A stretch of 8,663 nucleotides of DNA. Source: Candidatus Ratteibacteria bacterium. GTDB taxonomy: Bacteria; CAIJMQ01. The notes beneath the pieces are model-generated. The model ran no database searches. It saw only the letters and a list, made by a program, of their open reading frames with translations, and had not been told where the DNA came from. Each line of letters opens with the position of its first letter. Position 1 is the stretch's first letter. The stretch covers positions 1 through 8,663 of the forward strand of contig JAQURI010000056.1 in the NCBI GenBank assembly GCA_028715665.1, given 5' to 3'. This document shows positions 5,331-8,663 of the stretch, piece by piece. The position numbers and the translations under genes were made by a program.

Positions 5331-5920
5331 AAAAAGCGCTAATTATAATCGTGGGTGTCATTTTAGTTATTGCTGCAATGGGTGTATTCTTTATTGAAAA
5401 AATGATGTTGGTTGATACCAGCAAATATGAATATTTAAAAGAACCTCGTATTACCGAAATGCCAAATCAAAAAATGATTGAAATTGCACTCACAGGCAAT
5501 CCCAACGAAACTGCCGGAAAAGCAATGGGAGAACTTTTTACAGTATTTTTTACGTTGAAAGGTCATGGGCCGACATCGGCTCCCCGCGCACGCTGGATAG
5601 GCGATTTTACTAGTCCGGAAACTATGGTCGGCAAATACGCAATGCCTGTTTCGGATAATGTTACGCAACTGCCCGATATAAAAGATAGTCAGGTAAAACT
5701 CACTACCTGGCAGTACGGCACGGTCGTGGAAATCCTTCACATGGGTCCCTATGACCAAGAATGGGAAACTGTTAAAAAGTTAATGAATTATGCCCAAAAG
5801 AACGGCTACCAAATCTTCGGCGAACAAGAAGAAGAATACCTGAAAGGTCCCGACCTCCTACATCTCGTAAAACCCAAAGATTACTATACGATAATAAGAT
5901 ACCGAGTAATAAAGAGATGA
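5327..5920 (+). CDS. Membrane-anchored GyrI-like domain protein
   Basis: Residues 4-23 (ALIIIVGVILVIAAMGVFF) form one hydrophobic segment after MKK, so this is a signal anchor and the rest probably faces outside the cytoplasm. Residues about 40-197 match the GyrI-like small-molecule-binding fold: two similar halves, with the typical C-terminal signature EILHMGPYDQEW (135-146), the ekLmnYAqknGY helix (150-161), EEEYLKGP (168-175) and a closing TIIRYRVI strand. GyrI-like proteins bind drug-like small molecules; some hydrolyse cyclopropane-bearing DNA alkylators such as the yatakemycin/CC-1065 class. The start overlaps the AlkD-family stop (ATGA) and has its own AAAAAGGAGG 6 nt upstream. The pairing suggests detoxification plus lesion repair. 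It lacks the DNA-binding domain that many GyrI-like regulators carry. A lipocalin-like binding or sensor role is an alternative. Confidence 0.85.
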   Translation: MKKALIIIVGVILVIAAMGVFFIEKMMLVDTSKYEYLKEPRITEMPNQKMIEIALTGNPNETAGKAMGELFTVFFTLKGHGPTSAPRARWIGDFTSPETMVGKYAMPVSDNVTQLPDIKDSQVKLTTWQYGTVVEILHMGPYDQEWETVKKLMNYAQKNGYQIFGEQEEEYLKGPDLLHLVKPKDYYTIIRYRVIKR

Positions 5921-5941
5921 AAATAATGGATAGGTTACGTT

Positions 5942-5974
5942 TACCCCGTTGAAAATATATTTTCTTACGGGGTA
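5942..5974. repeat. Palindrome 1 upstream of the AIPR gene
   Basis: TACCCCGT (5942-5949) pairs with ACGGGGTA (5967-5974) around a perfect 14-bp palindrome GAAAATATATTTTC (5951-5964). The outer arm resembles the ACCCCGTTAGAAAT arm of the element in the peptidase gene. No U-tract follows, so it is a poor terminator for the upstream operon. Confidence 0.65.
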
Positions 5975-5984
5975 TTACGTCGCA

Positions 5985-6016
5985 ACCACGTTAAAAACGA
6001 AGTTTTTTTACGTGGT
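5985..6016. repeat. Palindrome 2 upstream of the AIPR gene
   Basis: ACCACGT (5985-5991) pairs with ACGTGGT (6010-6016), and AAAAAC (5993-5998) with GTTTTT (6002-6007), around a GAA loop. Its ends (ACCACGTT...TTACGTGGT) parallel those of palindrome 1 (ACCCCGTT...TTACGGGGT). It ends 20 nt before the Shine-Dalgarno of the AIPR gene. Confidence 0.65.
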
Positions 6017-6048
6017 GATAGGGTGGGGTAATAAGAAAGGAGGAGATA

Positions 6049-7719
6049 ATGGCTACATTATCGGATTTTTCCCTAATACAAACTTATGTAACTAAATATC
6101 AAAAGGATTACAAACTACCAAAACCAGAGAAAGCATTCCTATACTTGTGTTTAGATTTGATTTTTAATTTACAAGAGGATGAAATAGAAGAATCTCTAAC
6201 CGATGGGGGACTAGATAGGGGGATAGATTCTATTTACATTGATACTAGTTTAGAACCAGCTAAAATTCATATTTTCAATTTTAAATATGCAAAAAAGTAT
6301 GAAAAAGTGAAAAACAACTTTCCCTCAAGTGAAATTGACAAAATTTTGAATACAGTAAGACAAATCCTAGATAAGGACAAGAATTTAAAAAATGAGACTA
6401 ATCCAAAGCTATATGGGAAAATACAGTATATTTGGAATCTCTTTGATACGCAGACACCTAATTTCACAATTTATCTTTGTTCTAATTTAGAAAAAAATTT
6501 AATTGAGTCAGAGCAAAAAAGATTCGAAAAGGAAATTGGGAAATATATCACTTTTGATATTAAATATCATAATATCAATGATTTTGTAAAATTATTAACT
6601 GAAAAAGGGCGAAAAAAGATTAACGGCAAGATTAAGTTAATCGATACCAATTATTTTGAAAAAATTGATGGTAATGTAAGAGCTTTAATTGCAAATGTTG
6701 ATGCGGAGGAATTACTTAGGTTAGTTACAAATAACGAAGAGATTATACCAGATGTTTTTAATGATAATATTAGATTGTTCTTAAAATATAGAAGTAGAAT
6801 AAATAGGAACATAAAAGAAACGGCACTTTTAGAAGATAACTATAAATTTTTCTATTTTAATAATGGCATAACTCTAGTTTGCGATAAATTCTCTCATGAG
6901 CAAATGAGAGCCCCTATTGTTGAACTAACCAACATTCAAATAGTAAATGGAGGTCAAACAATCCATGCTCTATGGGATGCCTACAAAGAAAAAAAAGATA
7001 TAGCAAAGAAAATTAACCTTCTTATTAGGATTTATGAAACTAGCGGAGAAGAACTGCCACAAAATATAGCAGAATACACTAATAGTCAAAACCCAGTAAA
7101 GAATAGGGATATCCGCGCTAATGACTATATTCAAAAGAAATTGGAAAAAGAATTATTAGCAAATGGGTATTTCTATGAGAGGAAGAAGGGTTTCTATAGA
7201 GATAAACCAAAAGAAAGACGACTTGACTCTGAAAAAATAGGACAAATACTAATGGCCTTTTATAATGATATGCCAGGAGATGCTAAGAATAAGAAACGTT
7301 TGATTTTTGAAGATAGATTCGATGAAGTATTTAATGAAAATTTAGAGTCAGAGAATGTTTTATTAGCATATAGATTATACGAAAGAATAGAAAAAGCTAA
7401 ACAAAGTTACTACAGTAAACTACTTAAAACAAATGACGACGAGCAAATTGAAAAAGAAAGTTTTATACTTTATGCTTCTTACTATTTATTGTATGTTATG
7501 AAAAAATTAGCACTAGCAAAAGAAATAAAAATCGACATATCTTCTTTTACTAAAATGTGGAAACTATATGAGGAAGCTCGAAATTTAATTAGAAAATTTA
7601 TTGAAGAAGAGAAGAATTCGACTGTCGTTTATTCCCATGGGACATTCTTTAAGGGAAATAAATTGAAAAATCAAATTGATGTATATTTCAAAACATCTTC
7701 TACTGGTTCCTCTTCTTAA
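6049..7719 (+). CDS. AIPR-family (abortive infection phage resistance) protein
   Basis: The 556-residue protein carries the AIPR core: FFYFNNGITLVCDK (267-280), NIQIVNGGQT (295-304) and YTNSQNPVKNRDIRAND (343-359). The N-terminus looks like a PD-(D/E)XK-type nuclease fragment: GGLDRGIDSIYID (53-65) followed by KIHIFNFKY (72-80), so D60 with N77-F78-K79 would form a D...NxK variant of the active site. The family is linked to phage defence and often sits beside restriction-modification genes; none is visible here. An ideal AAAGGAGG lies 5 nt before the ATG. The gene is clearly more AT-rich than its neighbours and has AT-rich codon choice, suggesting lateral acquisition. Two palindromes precede it, and its last 24 bases resemble the end of the convergent PAC2 gene. 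The C-terminus (TSSTGSSS) falls in that repeat and may not be native. Family assignment is good; activity is inferred. Confidence 0.88.
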   Translation: MATLSDFSLIQTYVTKYQKDYKLPKPEKAFLYLCLDLIFNLQEDEIEESLTDGGLDRGIDSIYIDTSLEPAKIHIFNFKYAKKYEKVKNNFPSSEIDKILNTVRQILDKDKNLKNETNPKLYGKIQYIWNLFDTQTPNFTIYLCSNLEKNLIESEQKRFEKEIGKYITFDIKYHNINDFVKLLTEKGRKKINGKIKLIDTNYFEKIDGNVRALIANVDAEELLRLVTNNEEIIPDVFNDNIRLFLKYRSRINRNIKETALLEDNYKFFYFNNGITLVCDKFSHEQMRAPIVELTNIQIVNGGQTIHALWDAYKEKKDIAKKINLLIRIYETSGEELPQNIAEYTNSQNPVKNRDIRANDYIQKKLEKELLANGYFYERKKGFYRDKPKERRLDSEKIGQILMAFYNDMPGDAKNKKRLIFEDRFDEVFNENLESENVLLAYRLYERIEKAKQSYYSKLLKTNDDEQIEKESFILYASYYLLYVMKKLALAKEIKIDISSFTKMWKLYEEARNLIRKFIEEEKNSTVVYSHGTFFKGNKLKNQIDVYFKTSSTGSSS

Positions 7720-7721
7720 AT
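7698..7721. repeat. 24-bp imperfect direct repeat, copy in the AIPR 3' end
   Basis: Matches 7787-7810 at 21 of 24 positions (shared parts TTCTACTG and CTTCTTAAAT). On the minus strand it reads FKKRNQ-stop, parallel to the FKKENQ-stop terminus of the PAC2 protein. The second copy is the genuine 3' end of the PAC2 gene. Confidence 0.5.
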
Positions 7722-7788
7722 CCGCCTTCAGCGAGATCATTTCTGTAAGGAAGAAAGTATTAGGGGACGGACAAATCCAAAATCTATT

Positions 7789-8663
7789 CTACTGATTCTC
7801 CTTCTTAAATAAATCCAAAAACCTATCTTCGTAGTATTTGAAGAGTTCCCATTTATCAAGAAGCGCTTTTAGTTCCAATGCTTTTTTCGTGTCTTTTTTG
7901 GCGATAGCAAAGAGGTTTTCTATCCTATATTTAATGTGCACCGGAATTTCGGAACTGATACCCAATTCTTTTTCCAGTTTTTCGGAGATGTCTTCTTCCT
8001 GTTCTACTTCTTCCTGCAGTTCTTCGGCTTCTTCTTCAATCAAAGATTGCCTGATATGAGCCATTAATTTTTGTATTTGCTGTTTTATATCTGCTGAAGA
8101 CAATTGCATGTCTTTCATATCGATTTTGAGGTTAAAAATCCTCGATAAAACTTCAAGCGACGCGAGGCAGGAGGGGGCATATTCTATCTGCAAAGCGTAA
8201 AAAGGCAGTTCCGCAAGAAGGCATACGCCTCCGATTCCCGCTTCTTTTGCTACCCCGAGAAGCAAACCGTTTAGTCCGCCTATGTACGCTTCTTTCATCG
8301 GCGTGATATCGTATGTTTTTAATTTTTCTATGATTTGAGAATCGGTGGCTACGCCCCAAACTTTCAACCTGTCCGCTTTTTCTTCATAGATAAGCATTCC
8401 CGCCAAAGTGTATATCAATTCGACTTTCATTTTTTTCGCAAAGTTTACGATTTCCTGGGCAAGAGCGTATTGTTTTGAAGGCGACGGCTGGGCTTCGCCG
8501 AGGAAAAGGATTATATCGTTTGGGAAATTTTTGTCTTTATAAAGATAGAACTTGTTCTTGGGAAAATACGGCGGCTGGATTATGCTTTTAGTCGCTGTTA
8601 TCGCAGTGGGCGGGGAATAGTTATCCGAAGGGATTTCGCGAATTCTTTTAACTGAAGTTTCTG
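7789..8663 (-). CDS. PAC2-family protein, N-terminus beyond the right edge
   Basis: The frame is open from the stop at 7789 to the window edge; the ATG at 8430 is internal, because the 77 codons upstream of it continue the fold. These include DIILFLGEAQPSPSKQYALAQEIVNF, read just before MKVELIYTLAGMLIYEE. The PAC2 pattern is visible: GEAQPS, TLAGML, GLNGLLLGVAKEAGI, CLLAELPFYALQIEYAPSCLASLEVLSRI. PAC2 proteins are related to proteasome-assembly chaperones in eukaryotes; bacterial members lacking a proteasome have no settled function. At least 290 residues are present. After the PAC2 fold comes a very acidic, probably coiled-coil stretch (IEEEAEELQEEVEQEEDISEKLEKEL) and a basic helical tail, giving a protein-interaction region. 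It converges on the AIPR gene with a 69-nt gap and no clear terminator. Partners probably lie off the right edge. Confidence 0.85.
   Translation of the reverse strand, partial: ETSVKRIREIPSDNYSPPTAITATKSIIQPPYFPKNKFYLYKDKNFPNDIILFLGEAQPSPSKQYALAQEIVNFAKKMKVELIYTLAGMLIYEEKADRLKVWGVATDSQIIEKLKTYDITPMKEAYIGGLNGLLLGVAKEAGIGGVCLLAELPFYALQIEYAPSCLASLEVLSRIFNLKIDMKDMQLSSADIKQQIQKLMAHIRQSLIEEEAEELQEEVEQEEDISEKLEKELGISSEIPVHIKYRIENLFAIAKKDTKKALELKALLDKWELFKYYEDRFLDLFKKENQ

Noticed and set aside
5942..6016. Intrinsic terminator for the AlkD-GyrI operon
   Set aside because: The stems are strong but neither is followed by a T-tract on the plus strand, so a repeat or leader structure is the better description.
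7761..7770. TAGGGGACGG-type sequence between AIPR and PAC2 as the end of a transposon
   Set aside because: Similar GGGGAC strings are often seen near transposases, but there is no inverted partner and no transposase here; only weak resemblance to the leader hairpin at 4431-4466.
8153..8430. ATG at 8430 as the start of the PAC2-family gene
   Set aside because: The frame continues without a stop to the window edge, and the upstream codons encode a typical PAC2 segment including LGEAQPS, so this Met is internal.

Overview
The window is bacterial chromosome, moderately AT-rich, from a lineage I cannot name with confidence. The gene order pepP-efp-accB-accC is a widespread bacterial housekeeping order. 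tRNAs without an encoded CCA, many small palindromic repeats and a GCG-anticodon tRNA-Arg suggest a poorly sampled or candidate-phylum bacterium; an Omnitrophota-like genome is a guess, not a demonstration.

Left part (1-3147, minus strand): an operon transcribed right to left, with an Xaa-Pro peptidase, elongation factor P, biotin carboxyl carrier protein and biotin carboxylase (cut by the left edge). efp and accB overlap by one base (TAATG) and the other gaps are 7 and 16 nt. The peptidase carries a 73-bp palindromic element inserted in frame. The EF-P has glutamine where the modified lysine normally sits. The leader of this operon (3148-3329) holds a good promoter preceded by about ten A/T tracts in 10-bp phase, predicted to be strongly curved DNA.

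Middle (3330-4426, minus strand): a Cys-rich DUF3795-type protein, then a tRNA cluster read as Ser(CGA), Arg(GCG), Ser(UGA). Each tRNA-Ser is followed by a copy of the same two-hairpin trailer. The copies lie exactly 300 bp apart, share a 72-bp identical core, and show compensatory base-pair changes in the outer hairpin.

Right part, plus strand (4581-7719): an AlkD-family DNA glycosylase gene overlaps by 4 nt a gene for a membrane-anchored GyrI-like protein. The same two families are paired in self-resistance to cyclopropane-type DNA alkylators, so this may be a genotoxin-protection operon. After two tandem palindromes comes a visibly more AT-rich gene for an AIPR-family (abortive infection) protein with a nuclease-like N-terminus, probably acquired laterally. 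The window closes with a convergent PAC2-family gene that runs off the right edge. A 24-bp imperfect repeat links the 3' end of the AIPR gene to the 3' end of the PAC2 gene.

No gene-free stretch exceeds 300 bp. The longest are 3148-3329 (curved DNA and promoter), 4427-4580 (divergent promoters and a leader hairpin), 4204-4341 (tRNA trailer repeat) and 5921-6048 (tandem palindromes).
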